A stretch of 64,000 nt of DNA, taken from the NCBI RefSeq assembly GCF_000724485.1, contig NZ_CP007739.1:914843-978842 (forward strand), in the 5' to 3' direction. Position numbers and translations under genes: made by a program. How positions within the stretch are numbered: position 1 is the stretch's first letter; every line of letters begins with the position of its first letter. A model generated the notes under the pieces. That model saw nothing but the letters and a program-made list of their open reading frames with translations. It did not search any database and was not told where the DNA came from. Of this stretch, positions 44,984 through 54,979 are shown one piece after another. Source of the DNA: Bacillus methanolicus MGA3. GTDB taxonomy: Bacteria > Bacillota > Bacilli > Bacillales > Cytobacillaceae.

Positions 44984-45400
44984 CTAGTCTTCTTCAGATT
45001 CCTCGTCGGATTCGTAACCATCGCTAGACTCGTTATCTTCAGATTCCTCGTCGGATTCGTATCCATCGCTGGACTCGTTTTCTTCAGATTCCTCATCGGA
45101 TTCGTAACCATCGCTAGACTCGTTATCTTCAGATTCTTCGTCGGATTCGTAACCATCGCTAGACTCGTTATCTTCAGATTCTTCATCAGATTCGTAACCA
45201 TCGCTGGACTCGTTTTCTTCGGAACCCTCATAAGACTCACTTGATTCCTGAGACTCGTCTTCTTCTGAAGTCACTGATTCTTCATCCTCGCTGCTTGATT
45301 CATACGACTCTTCCTCATTGGATGATTCAGATGATTCTTCCCCTTCAAAGTCATATTCAAGTTCAGTACTTTCCTCAAATTCATAGTTGATAAATTCCAT
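44984..45400 (-). CDS. Highly acidic Ser/Glu/Asp repeat protein (138 aa), probable spore coat protein
   Basis: The whole protein is Ser, Glu and Asp rich. Residues 61-135 are five tandem 15-residue units with pattern E-[E/D]-N-E-S-S-D-G-Y-E-S-D-E-E-S. No signal peptide or membrane segment. RBS AGGAGGAATATAAT before the ATG. It is last in a minus-strand cluster after CotSA, a CotS-like protein and another acidic protein, so a coat or crust role is likely. The many Ser in acidic context and one Tyr per unit would suit phosphorylation or cross-linking (inference). I know no named family. Confidence 0.75.
   Translation of the reverse strand: MEFINYEFEESTELEYDFEGEESSESSNEEESYESSSEDEESVTSEEDESQESSESYEGSEENESSDGYESDEESEDNESSDGYESDEESEDNESSDGYESDEESEENESSDGYESDEESEDNESSDGYESDEESEED
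44996..45220 (-). repeat. Five tandem 45-bp units inside the acidic-protein gene
   Basis: Each unit codes for 15 residues. Copies differ only at a few bases (e.g. GAT/GAA, TCC/TCT), so copy number may vary between strains. Confidence 0.88.
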
Positions 45401-45477
45401 TATTATATTCCTCCTGAAAATTTTTTGTTTTATCCATAAATTATGCTTTTCTAAAATGAAACATTACACTCTTACTC

Positions 45478-45954
45478 TTAATTTTTATTTATTACATGTG
45501 TAAGAAATGGTGTAGTTTTTGATCTTTCTTCAATAATGATTTTTACCCTTGGCAGAGGAATTTCCTCAATGGCAGACTCTTCGTCATTAAGATTTTCATC
45601 CAAAAATTCTTCAGAGCTTTCTTCATGATCAGCAACTTCTTTTGTTAACTCTAGCCCCTCTTCTTCCTTGATTAAGTTCAAAGATTTTTCATCGTGTTCA
45701 ACGGATGTAATTTTATTTTCCTTAATATTATATGATTGTGAAAGGTTAGAAGTTGTGGGAAATTCAATTATTTGAACATTGGATATCTCTTTAAGATTGT
45801 CTAATCCGGTAGTTTGTTTATCTTGAATAGCTTCAGGATCGTCAAGGATTTTTTCGTACTCTGAAAAACTCCAGCCCATCGGACCAGGAGGAGAAAATGT
45901 GAATTTTTCAAGTTCCAGCTTTGGAATAAAGTTTTTGTCATTTTTTTCAGACAT
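45478..45954 (-). CDS. Acidic hypothetical protein in the cotS cluster (158 aa)
   Basis: Starts M-S-E-K-N-D-K-N-F-I-P-K-L-E-L and has F-S-P-P-G-P-M-G-W-S-F-S-E-Y near 20-33. A long Glu-rich middle and a basic I-P-L-P-R-V-K-I-I-I-E end follow. No enzyme motif. It overlaps the CotS-like gene by 8 nt, so it is translated from the same message. By position it may correspond to the YtxO-type coat protein of B. subtilis, but I could not confirm similarity. Confidence 0.7.
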   Translation of the reverse strand: MSEKNDKNFIPKLELEKFTFSPPGPMGWSFSEYEKILDDPEAIQDKQTTGLDNLKEISNVQIIEFPTTSNLSQSYNIKENKITSVEHDEKSLNLIKEEEGLELTKEVADHEESSEEFLDENLNDEESAIEEIPLPRVKIIIEERSKTTPFLTHVINKN

Positions 45955-47023
45955 CCTTCTTCCCTCCGCTCTGCTGCTTTATTTCAAGATAAATATCTGA
46001 AAAACTGCTCAAGAATTCATCTTTTGAATTTTCAACGGCTACAATGTTTTGCAGCGCCCACATGTATTTTTCGTCAGACCAGGATCGCTTTTGTCCAAGA
46101 TAATATTTATGAATAATGGAACAGAATAGATGTGGGAAGGTTAAATCTGTCCAAAGGATGCGGTAATGGTTTTTTGATAAAGGATGGACAGAATCATAAG
46201 AACGCAGCATATGAATCGCAAGATCATGGTCCCATACAGACATTTTTTTCATCACTTTGTTTAGGAGAATTCGAAGGTCTCTTGAAGGTAAGTCTTGCGT
46301 AATGGAATGAAGCTCTTTCATAAAAGCTGATCCATCCACTTCAATTAATCTGGCAAGAGTAAAATCTTGCTGGCAGAAACCACCTTCATTTAATACATCA
46401 ATCGTACATTGCTTGTAATAAGATTCGTCTAAGTTTTGCAATGCGTCTCTGCCTCTTTGAAGCATTTTTTCGGCATACTCCAAAAACAGGATTGAGAATG
46501 GATCGTTTGGCAAAGATTCAGCAATTTTTTTATGGCCTTCAAGTTCTTGAAGCTTCCACCTGTATAATTTTTGCCATTTGTTAAGACGAGCCCGTTTTTT
46601 GCTCTCTTTCATCGGTTGGTATCCTTTTGAAGCCTGATAAAATTGGGCTGCAAATTCGAGTGTTTTTCCAAGATGATCTTTACTGTAATATGTCATTTCA
46701 TTACCGGAGACTTTATCATACATAACAAATGCTAAGTCTCCTAAACCGAGACATAAGGAACCATTCTTTGTCAAATGAATGGGAGCGATTGGCAGACCTT
46801 TTTCAAGCAGGTGCAAATGGGCATTTGCAATAAAAAGCATTCTTCTAGGTTTCATCATAGCCTGCTTTAAAATTTTTACGCCGTCACTCGTTTGAATCTC
46901 CCATGTTTTTCGTCCGCTTTTATTAGAAAAAAGGGTGATATCCTTAACATCGAAAGGATAATAGTCAAGAATTCCTTCAAGATAATCATGGTTAATTTTG
47001 CTTGGTTCTTCCACATCACTCAT
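45947..47023 (-). CDS. cotS: CotS-family spore coat protein (358 aa)
   Basis: The CotS/YutH family has an aminoglycoside-phosphotransferase/kinase-like fold. Here are the N-lobe (K-T-W-E-I-Q-T-S-D-G-V-K-I-L-K), the W-D-H-D-L family block near 262, and G-G-F-C-Q-Q-D-F where active kinases have H-x-D. The catalytic His-Gly-Asp is therefore altered. It overlaps CotSA by 8 nt upstream and the next gene downstream. Coat location and CotE/GerE dependence are family knowledge. Confidence 0.82.
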   Translation of the reverse strand: MSDVEEPSKINHDYLEGILDYYPFDVKDITLFSNKSGRKTWEIQTSDGVKILKQAMMKPRRMLFIANAHLHLLEKGLPIAPIHLTKNGSLCLGLGDLAFVMYDKVSGNEMTYYSKDHLGKTLEFAAQFYQASKGYQPMKESKKRARLNKWQKLYRWKLQELEGHKKIAESLPNDPFSILFLEYAEKMLQRGRDALQNLDESYYKQCTIDVLNEGGFCQQDFTLARLIEVDGSAFMKELHSITQDLPSRDLRILLNKVMKKMSVWDHDLAIHMLRSYDSVHPLSKNHYRILWTDLTFPHLFCSIIHKYYLGQKRSWSDEKYMWALQNIVAVENSKDEFLSSFSDIYLEIKQQSGGKKDV

Positions 47024-48176
47024 CCTTTCTGCCTAAGGAATATCTCATTGCTTCTTTATAAACACTTATGAGATTTTTTGATACAGTCTCCCATCCGAAA
47101 TCTCTTTCAACTTTTGCGCGTCCGTATTTTCCAAGTCGCTGGCAAAGGTTTGTATTACTTAAAAGTTGATTAATCCGTATTGCATAGGCATCGGGGTTCT
47201 CAAAATCATAAATAATGAACCCGTTTTTTTCTTCCTCGATAACTTCTGGATTACCTCCCCGGTTGCTGGTAATAATCGGAAGTCCGGCTGCCATTGCTTC
47301 ATAATGTACACGGGCAAGGGGCTCCTGCCATTGCGAAGAACAGACAAAAAGATCGGACATCGTATAGAGTCCTGGAATGTCGCGCGGTTTAACGAATTTA
47401 ATGAAAGTTACATTTTCCAGATAAAGAGATCCAAATGTATAAAGATGCTTTACATAATTATTTACATTGTCATCTCCAAACCACTTTGATCCTACGAAAA
47501 CCATCATGATATCTGGATGCTCTTCAATAATTTTTGGCATTGCTTGCAACAGCACATGCGGTCCTTTGACCTTGCTCAATCTCCCTACAAAAAGAACAAC
47601 TTTTCTTCCTTCAAGTCCTAATTCATCCCTAATTCTTCTGCGGATTCGGGATCCTTCTGCTGTCCACTGCGGATGATAATCCTCCAAGTCGACACCGGAA
47701 TAGACAGTCTTTGTTTTCGATTGTGCATCAGGAAAGCGGGAAGTAATGGTATTGCCGATATAGTCGCTGACGGTAATGATTTTTGCAACCAGGGAAATAC
47801 AATCCATTCCTTCCTGATCTGATATTTTATCAGGCGCGAACATATCGTTATGAACGCTAAGTACAAACTTTGTTTCTGGTGAAGCCTCAGCAAGAGTTTT
47901 GATCCAAGTCGGCCGGTTGCAAATATGGACGACATCGTACTTAGCATTTTTTACATGCGTTGTCAGTTGTTCCAAGTAACTGTCTTCGTCAAACCGCAAA
48001 TATTTGACATTGTTTCTTTCTTCTGATTCTTTCAATTCTGGATCTTTAATTGAAATAACTGAAACATCCGCGGTTTTCCCAATAATTGAAGCGACTGAAT
48101 CGAGATATATTTGAATGGCTCCGCCGCGAATTGCCGGCACAGGAAGCTTTTCTGTAGCTGCAAGTGCAATTTTCAT
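47016..48176 (-). CDS. cotSA: CotSA-type family 4 glycosyltransferase of the spore coat
   Basis: 386 residues. T-E-K-L-P-V-P-A-I-R-G-G-A-I-Q near the N-terminus, F-V-G-R-L-S-K-V-K-G-P-H near 200, E-P-L-A-R-V-H-Y-E-A-M-A-A-G-L-P near 280. I choose ATG 48176, since GGAGGAAACATCT precedes it; the upstream ATG at 48191 lies inside that RBS. First of a four-gene minus-strand operon. Strongly similar to YtcC, so the two clusters probably work on one glycan. Confidence 0.88.
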   Translation of the reverse strand: MKIALAATEKLPVPAIRGGAIQIYLDSVASIIGKTADVSVISIKDPELKESEERNNVKYLRFDEDSYLEQLTTHVKNAKYDVVHICNRPTWIKTLAEASPETKFVLSVHNDMFAPDKISDQEGMDCISLVAKIITVSDYIGNTITSRFPDAQSKTKTVYSGVDLEDYHPQWTAEGSRIRRRIRDELGLEGRKVVLFVGRLSKVKGPHVLLQAMPKIIEEHPDIMMVFVGSKWFGDDNVNNYVKHLYTFGSLYLENVTFIKFVKPRDIPGLYTMSDLFVCSSQWQEPLARVHYEAMAAGLPIITSNRGGNPEVIEEEKNGFIIYDFENPDAYAIRINQLLSNTNLCQRLGKYGRAKVERDFGWETVSKNLISVYKEAMRYSLGRKDE

Positions 48177-48371
48177 AGATGTTTCCTCCATTCACGTTAC
48201 AGATGAAAAGAAAAAAATATTCCTGTTTCTTTATGATACGAGTTAAGTCGGGACATGGTGAGTTATCCCATTCCTGTTTTTAAAAAAGGGCATATGTCAC
48301 AGGAGAAAAACCCAATTTGGTTAAATGAACCGGAAAACAAGGGCAAGGTTGGGTGTATTTCCATACATTGA

Positions 48372-49478
<1,107 letters not shown>

Positions 49479-49487
49479 CAATGCGAT

Positions 49488-49512
49488 AATCCCGGCGGCC
49501 GCCGGGATTTTT
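49488..49512 (+). terminator. Terminator of cotI
   Basis: AATCCCGGCGG / CCGCCGGGATT 11-bp palindrome followed by TTTT. Confidence 0.88.
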
Positions 49513-49713
49513 CAATTAGGCAACAAGTCTTATTAATCATTATTGTAAAGAGAGAAAAGGCTGTTTACGTTTAAAAAGTTAGTTAAGAAAAATACACGAT
49601 ATTAAGATAAAATAAAATATTGTAAATTTTTTCAAAATTACATTCTTTTTTTTCGTACTTTTTGTATGATAGGACTGTAATAAAAATTGTAAGATTTCAA
49701 GGAGGCAAATGAA

Positions 49714-49872
49714 ATGAAAGGTCTTAAACAATGGTTATTAGCTTTAATGGCAGTTTTTATGGTAGCAGGTATTGCCACAGGTTGCTCCAATAATGACAAG
49801 AAAACAGATGGAACAAATACACAACAAAATCAAGATGCTGATAATACAAAAACAGAAGAATCAGGACAATAA
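49714..49872 (+). CDS. Small lipoprotein (52 aa)
   Basis: Lys-containing N-terminus, hydrophobic core and lipobox A-T-G-C with Cys24, then a short Asn/Asp/Lys/Gln/Thr-rich tail. RBS AAGGAGG 8 nt upstream of ATG. The mature part has only 29 residues, so it has no enzymatic function; role unknown. Own terminator downstream. Confidence 0.82.
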   Translation: MKGLKQWLLALMAVFMVAGIATGCSNNDKKTDGTNTQQNQDADNTKTEESGQ

Positions 49873-49887
49873 TGATCTGTAGCGGGG

Positions 49888-49923
49888 CCGAGGCTGACTT
49901 TTGAGTCAGCCTCGGTCTTTTTT
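49888..49923 (+). terminator. Terminator of the small lipoprotein gene
   Basis: CCGAGGCTGACT / AGTCAGCCTCGG 12-bp stem, then TCTTTTTT. Confidence 0.92.
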
Positions 49924-50055
49924 AATTTTTTTATGTATCTCTTTTGCATGATTGGAAAAAATACTTAAGGCATTGCTTATTTTTAATAAAATTCCCATCT
50001 TATGGGGGATTTTTTTGTTTGAATTTGTTTTACAAAATTTATTCTAAGGTGGTCA

Positions 50056-50859
50056 ATGATGAATGGAGAATTATTGATTATCGGTGGACATGAAGAAAAG
50101 TATAACGGAGAAGAGATTCTGCGAAAATTTATGGAGTTGGCAAAAAGAAATAAAGGTCCAATTGGCATTTTGCCAACTGCCTCCGAAATTCCCGATGAGG
50201 TGAGTGCTGATTATATCAACGTATTTCGCAAACTAAATGCAGAAGAAATCAAAGTGTTTAATATACATTCCAGAAATGAAGCAAATGAAGAGGATTTTTC
50301 GGATACGATGTCACAAATATCAGCCTTGTTTATTACAGGCGGAGACCAGAGCCGTTTAGCGGAGATCATTGGCAAAACAAAATTGTACGACGCGATCTTT
50401 GAACGGTGGAAAAACGGAATGGTTATCGCCGGTACAAGTGCCGGGGCATCCATAATGGGAAAAAGCATGATTGCTTCCGCGAAAACAAAAGAGTCTGATA
50501 AAGGTTTAAAGATTGAAATGGAGGATGGATTTGGTTTTCTTGATGTTTTAATTGACCAGCATTTTTCCCAGAGAGCGCGGTTTGGAAGGCTGCTCGGAGC
50601 CATAGCAGAAAACCAGAATTTAATTGGGATCGGCATTGATGAAAACACAGCGATTCTTGTAGAAAACGATAAGTTCAAAGTTTATGGCGAACACCAAGTA
50701 TTTGTCATCGACGGTAAAGAAGGAAATTTAGTTGATTTGGCCATATCTGAAAGCGGAGGGGAAGAGCTGACAATATCCAATTTTAAATTGCATACGCTTA
50801 CAAATGGCTTTAGCTTTGATCTGACTACGAGACAACTAATTCATAGAAAAGAGGATTAA
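50056..50859 (+). CDS. cphB: Cyanophycinase (peptidase S51)
   Basis: 267 residues. Nucleophile Ser128 in A-G-T-S-A-G-A-S, with L-F-I-T-G-G-D-Q-S near 91 and L-I-D-Q-H-F-S-Q-R-A-R near 166-175, all typical of CphB. It cuts cyanophycin to beta-Asp-Arg dipeptides. No signal peptide, so it is the intracellular type. Start ATG 50056 or 50059 after AAGGTGG. It lies 4 nt before cphA: one operon for making and breaking the polymer. Confidence 0.93.
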   Translation: MMNGELLIIGGHEEKYNGEEILRKFMELAKRNKGPIGILPTASEIPDEVSADYINVFRKLNAEEIKVFNIHSRNEANEEDFSDTMSQISALFITGGDQSRLAEIIGKTKLYDAIFERWKNGMVIAGTSAGASIMGKSMIASAKTKESDKGLKIEMEDGFGFLDVLIDQHFSQRARFGRLLGAIAENQNLIGIGIDENTAILVENDKFKVYGEHQVFVIDGKEGNLVDLAISESGGEELTISNFKLHTLTNGFSFDLTTRQLIHRKED

Positions 50860-50863
50860 ACGA

Positions 50864-53500
50864 ATGAAGATCAACCGAGTAAGGTATTTGAAAGGCCCAA
50901 ATTATTTCAGTTTAAGGCCTGCTATTTGGATTGAACTGGATATAGAGGAACTTGAATTACTCCCTTCAAATGCTATTCCCGGATTTACAGACAGACTTTT
51001 AGAACTTATCCCAAGCCTAAAAACACATACGTGCTCGCTCGGGTATCAAGGCGGCTTTATTGATCGGTTAAGAGAAGGCACCTGGATGGGACATATACTC
51101 GAGCATGTGGCAATCGAACTTCAAGTTCTTGCCGGCATTGATGCAAAACGAGGTAAAACGATTACAAGCAATAAAAAAGGCATCTATTATATCACTTATG
51201 ATTATCAAGAGCCAAAATCCGGATTCCATGCCTTTAAATCAGCAATGGAAATTATAGAAAAAATATTAAAGGGTCAACGTTTAATTCCAATCCAAAAGTA
51301 CATTTCACAAATTTCAGACCTTTATTCTAATAACAAACTTGGACCGAGTACGCAGGCAATTTTTGATGCGGCAATGAATTCGAAAATTCCTGTAGAAAGA
51401 ATAGGAACCGACAGTTTGCTCAGGCTTGGAACTGGATCAAAGCAAAAATTTGTCCAAGCCACGATTACAAGTCAGACTTCCGTTCTTGCTGTAGAGAGAG
51501 CTTGTGATAAGCAGGTGACGAAGATGATTCTTTCAAGTTGTGGTGTTCCTGTCCCTAAAGGGGAAGTTGTCACTTCGTTGACTGAAATCTTTAAGGCCTC
51601 TGAAAGAATCGGTTTTCCGCTTGTTATAAAACCTCTTAAAGGGAGACAAGGGCAAGGAGTTATTACAAATATTAGAAATAAAGATGAGCTATTCAATGTT
51701 GTAAATTGTTTAGATAAACATGTGAAAGAATTTATTATTGAGCGTTATTATGACGGAAATGATTACAGGCTTTTAGTTATTAATAATAAATTCGCAGCAG
51801 CAAGCCTTCGGACCCCGCCATTTGTGATTGGAAACGGACAGGATACGATTCGGAGATTAATTGAACTTGAAAATGAAAATCCTAAGCGCGGAGATGGGCA
51901 TGAAAAACCGATGTCAAAAATTCCGCTTGATTTTACAGTATCATGTTATCTTGAAAAATTTGATTTAACACTTGATTCTGTTCCGGATAAAGGCCAGATC
52001 GTGCAGGTGGTCGGAAATGCTAATTTATCTACTGGGGGACAAGCAATTGATGTAACGGACGATGTCCACCCTTCAATAAAAGAGATGGCTATCACGGCTG
52101 CGAAGGCCATTGGACTTGATGTTGCGGGAATTGATTTTATCTGTAAGGACATAACAAAACCGTTAAATCACAAAGAAGCAGTGGTCGTTGAAGTAAATGC
52201 GGCACCGGGAATCCGTATGCACCATTTTCCGAGTAAAGGCAAAAAAAGAGATGTTGGCAAAGAAATTGTTAAATATCTTTTTAAAAACAGGGAGCAAGCA
52301 AGTATACCTATCATTTCTGTAACTGGTACGAATGGGAAAACGACTACTTCCCGATTGATCAAACATTTAATCGAAAAAGAAAATTTTACGGTTGGAATGG
52401 CCAATTCGGATGGGGTTTACATTGGAAGTCAATGTATTGATGAAGGAGATTGCAGCGGCCCAATAAGTGCAAGAATGGTTCTAAGCAATCCAAACGTTGA
52501 ATTAGCAGTATTGGAGACAGCGAGGGGTGGAATTCTTCGTGAAGGTCTTGCATTTCGTTATTGTGATGTTGGAATCGTAACAAATGTGAGTGAAGACCAT
52601 CTTGGACAGGATGGAATTGAAACGTTTGAGCAGCTTGTCAAGTTGAAAAGATTAATACCTGAAGTTGTGATTGAAGGGGGCTATTGTGTTTTAAATGCCG
52701 ATGACCCTGAAGTGGTGAAAATGGCTGATTATACTAAAGGAAACATTATTTTTACGTCTATAAACGCTGATAACCCATATATTAATGAAGCAGCTGTTAA
52801 TGGAGGTATCGCCTGGTATCTTGATCATAAAGGGTGGATTGTTCACGTATCGAAAAACATTAAAACAAAGTTCCTCCCTTCCCAGGAAATTCCAATTACG
52901 ATAAACGGTACAGCTAAACATAATATTGCCAATTTATTGCAAGCTTTAGCCGCGGCACATTCTCAAGGCATTTCAATAAGTCAGTTAAAAGAAAGAGTTT
53001 TATCGTTCGAACCTGATTTTAAACAATCTAAAGGAAGATTTAATAAAATAAGCAAAAATGGGCGGGAAATTGTTGTCGACTATGCACATAACGTTGCCGG
53101 GTTAATGGCTATCTACGATACAATTAAGGAACTAAAAAAAAATCGCATCATCACCGTGCTTTCCGCACCAGGTGATAGAAATAACAATGAAGTCGCAAAT
53201 CTGGCAAAAATTGCTGCTAAGAATTCGGATTTACTTGTTATTAAGGAGGATAGAGAGCTGAGAGGCAGGGCTCCGTTTGAAATTGCCGGTATCATGAGGG
53301 ATGCCGCAATACAAGAAGGAATCGGGAGTGAAAATATTTATATAATTAGAAATGAATTAGCTGCGTTTGCAGAAGCATGGGAATTGTCAAGAGAAGGAGA
53401 TCTCCTCCTCTTTTCATATGAAGAGTTTTCGAGTATAACTCAATTTCTTTCGATGGTTCATGAAAAACAAACCATTTTAAACAAAAAAAGAAGCGGCTAA
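50864..53500 (+). CDS. cphA: Cyanophycin synthetase
   Basis: 878 residues, normal length. N-terminal domain (~1-160) with L-E-H-V-A-I-E-L-Q, then an ATP-grasp domain (~215-480) with V-I-K-P-L-K-G-R-Q-G-Q-G-V and E-V-N-A-A-P-G-I-R-M-H. A Mur-ligase-like domain follows with P-loop V-T-G-T-N-G-K-T-T-T-S near 487, E-T-A-R-G-G-I-L-R and V-D-Y-A-H-N. The two ATP sites add Asp to the backbone and Arg to the side chain. It makes a nitrogen store; in spore formers it might be used in sporulation (inference from neighbours tgl and coat genes). Confidence 0.95.
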   Translation: MKINRVRYLKGPNYFSLRPAIWIELDIEELELLPSNAIPGFTDRLLELIPSLKTHTCSLGYQGGFIDRLREGTWMGHILEHVAIELQVLAGIDAKRGKTITSNKKGIYYITYDYQEPKSGFHAFKSAMEIIEKILKGQRLIPIQKYISQISDLYSNNKLGPSTQAIFDAAMNSKIPVERIGTDSLLRLGTGSKQKFVQATITSQTSVLAVERACDKQVTKMILSSCGVPVPKGEVVTSLTEIFKASERIGFPLVIKPLKGRQGQGVITNIRNKDELFNVVNCLDKHVKEFIIERYYDGNDYRLLVINNKFAAASLRTPPFVIGNGQDTIRRLIELENENPKRGDGHEKPMSKIPLDFTVSCYLEKFDLTLDSVPDKGQIVQVVGNANLSTGGQAIDVTDDVHPSIKEMAITAAKAIGLDVAGIDFICKDITKPLNHKEAVVVEVNAAPGIRMHHFPSKGKKRDVGKEIVKYLFKNREQASIPIISVTGTNGKTTTSRLIKHLIEKENFTVGMANSDGVYIGSQCIDEGDCSGPISARMVLSNPNVELAVLETARGGILREGLAFRYCDVGIVTNVSEDHLGQDGIETFEQLVKLKRLIPEVVIEGGYCVLNADDPEVVKMADYTKGNIIFTSINADNPYINEAAVNGGIAWYLDHKGWIVHVSKNIKTKFLPSQEIPITINGTAKHNIANLLQALAAAHSQGISISQLKERVLSFEPDFKQSKGRFNKISKNGREIVVDYAHNVAGLMAIYDTIKELKKNRIITVLSAPGDRNNNEVANLAKIAAKNSDLLVIKEDRELRGRAPFEIAGIMRDAAIQEGIGSENIYIIRNELAAFAEAWELSREGDLLLFSYEEFSSITQFLSMVHEKQTILNKKRSG

Positions 53501-53626
53501 ACAATAGGCTTGGAGTGAATGACTCCAAGTCTTATTTTTATTTGGGAGAATTGCAGACATAAGCAGAAGAGGATCTTTTTTTGAGTACCTTAACATATAG
53601 TTAAATGAGAAGAGGAGGGGACGATA

Positions 53627-54370
53627 GTGATTAGGATTAGGATGCTTGGTTTTCAAAGCCAACCAACTAAAAAGAACCTCCAGGGGAAACAAAAAGAAAT
53701 TTACAACGCAATTGAAAACAGTCCTTTCATGTATGAGTACGATACAGTCAATCAATTATTATTTGAATTAAGTGTGAGAGAAAAAATTATTAACGCATCA
53801 ATAGATCTAAGTAAAAGCAAGGTTGTGTTCTCATCTTTCAGGACCTCAGGCTTTAACCCTGCTTATTGGATCCGCGGAAATCAAGGATACTTGTTAAGAT
53901 ATGACGTTCAGCCTGCTGATGCGATAGAAGATATTTTTATCAATAGTCAATATTATGGATTTGAATGTTCAACAGCGATTGTAATTATTTTTTATAAAGC
54001 AGTGCTTGAATCGATAGACCGGCGTATATTTAATTACTTATTTCAAAATTTGCTTGTTTGGGACTGGAACTATGACCCCGATCTTGAGATCATTACCCTT
54101 CCAGGAGATGACTTTATTCCGGGTGATGTCGTTTATTTTTATAACCCAGATTTCCAACAACCAATTTGGATGGGAGAAAACGCGGTATCCTTGGGAAATG
54201 GCAAATACTTTGGACATGGGATTGGTATCCGTACTGCCGAACAAATGGTTGAAGCTCTGAATACCCGCAGAAAAGAGAATGCCAAAAGAACAGCATATCT
54301 ATTAGAACAATACAGCAGGCTTAACTTTTCATCTTTAGAACGGTTCGCAAAAAACAAACCTACCCTTTAA
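53627..54370 (+). CDS. tgl: Spore coat transglutaminase
   Basis: 247 residues, same size as B. subtilis Tgl (245). Active Cys114 in Y-G-F-E-C-S-T-A, the following I-V-I-I-F-Y-K-A, and G-D-V-V-Y-F-Y-N-P-D with the catalytic partner region are conserved. It makes epsilon-(gamma-glutamyl)-lysine links between coat proteins such as GerQ. The start is GTG 53627 (M-I-R-I-R) or a near in-frame codon, with GAGGAGGGGACGATA upstream. Single gene with its own terminator. Confidence 0.92.
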   Translation: MIRIRMLGFQSQPTKKNLQGKQKEIYNAIENSPFMYEYDTVNQLLFELSVREKIINASIDLSKSKVVFSSFRTSGFNPAYWIRGNQGYLLRYDVQPADAIEDIFINSQYYGFECSTAIVIIFYKAVLESIDRRIFNYLFQNLLVWDWNYDPDLEIITLPGDDFIPGDVVYFYNPDFQQPIWMGENAVSLGNGKYFGHGIGIRTAEQMVEALNTRRKENAKRTAYLLEQYSRLNFSSLERFAKNKPTL

Positions 54371-54419
54371 TTTAATGATTTAAAGGGAAGGGAGGTTTGT
54401 ATTCAATGCTTTAATGAAA

Positions 54420-54452
54420 AAAGGATGCTTTCCATAGGAAAGCATCCTTTTA
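54420..54452. terminator. Bidirectional terminator between tgl and the YjcZ-type genes
   Basis: AAAGGATGCTTTCC / GGAAAGCATCCTTT 14-bp stem with T's on both strands. Confidence 0.9.
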
Positions 54453-54456
54453 TTAG

Positions 54457-54591
54457 TTAATATCTGAAACATGCTGCTCCTACAATAATGAGCAGGATGA
54501 ACAATACTACGATCAGAGCAAACGTGCCGCCGTAGCCGCAGCCGCCATATCCATGTCCGCATCCATATCCGTATCCGCCGTAACCGTACAT
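54457..54591 (-). CDS. YjcZ-family sporulation micropeptide (44 aa)
   Basis: [13 protein letters not shown] then a Gly/Cys/Tyr-rich part, then the hydrophobic core [15 protein letters not shown] and tail A-A-C-F-R-Y. RBS AGGAGG. Second of two adjacent minus-strand members; same core as 1354-1503. Confidence 0.85.
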   Translation of the reverse strand: MYGYGGYGYGCGHGYGGCGYGGTFALIVVLFILLIIVGAACFRY

Positions 54592-54616
54592 TTAGAAACC
54601 TCCTTAAATTTCATTA

Positions 54617-54718
54617 TTAATATCCAAATCCACCGCAAAAACAGGACGCACCAATAATAATCAATAAAATAAACAGAACAACCAGGAGAGCAAATCCTCC
54701 GCCGTATCCGTCTGACAT
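54617..54718 (-). CDS. YjcZ-family sporulation micropeptide (33 aa)
   Basis: [24 protein letters not shown] and a Cys-containing tail (S-C-F-C-G-G-F-G-Y). RBS AAAGGAGG. The shortest member here: a membrane segment with hardly any head. 25 nt upstream of the 44-aa relative, so the two are co-transcribed. Confidence 0.83.
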   Translation of the reverse strand: MSDGYGGGFALLVVLFILLIIIGASCFCGGFGY

Positions 54719-54979
54719 ATCTAAAACCTCCTTTTTCTAAGTCAATATATCCTATTCAATTTGCTTCATTTGTGTTATAGACACCTAACTAAATTGGACA
54801 TTTTTCTTAGATGAAAGACACTGTTAATCATTACTGTTGATCGATTTGATATTGAGGGGTGCCGTTTTGCTTATAATTTCCTTTAATTCCATGGAAAAGA
54901 TTTAGATGTGGTGACAAGTTCAATTCTATGTTAGGGTAATTCATGTCGCCTAAATCGTATGATGAAGGAGGAAGTTTCA

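Noticed and set aside
44996..45220. CRISPR-like direct repeats
   Set aside because: Units are contiguous, without spacers, in frame and code for a 15-residue protein repeat.
49888..49915. A mobile-element end, because AGGCTGACT resembles IS1182 termini
   Set aside because: It is a perfect 12-bp hairpin with T-run directly after a gene, so a normal terminator.
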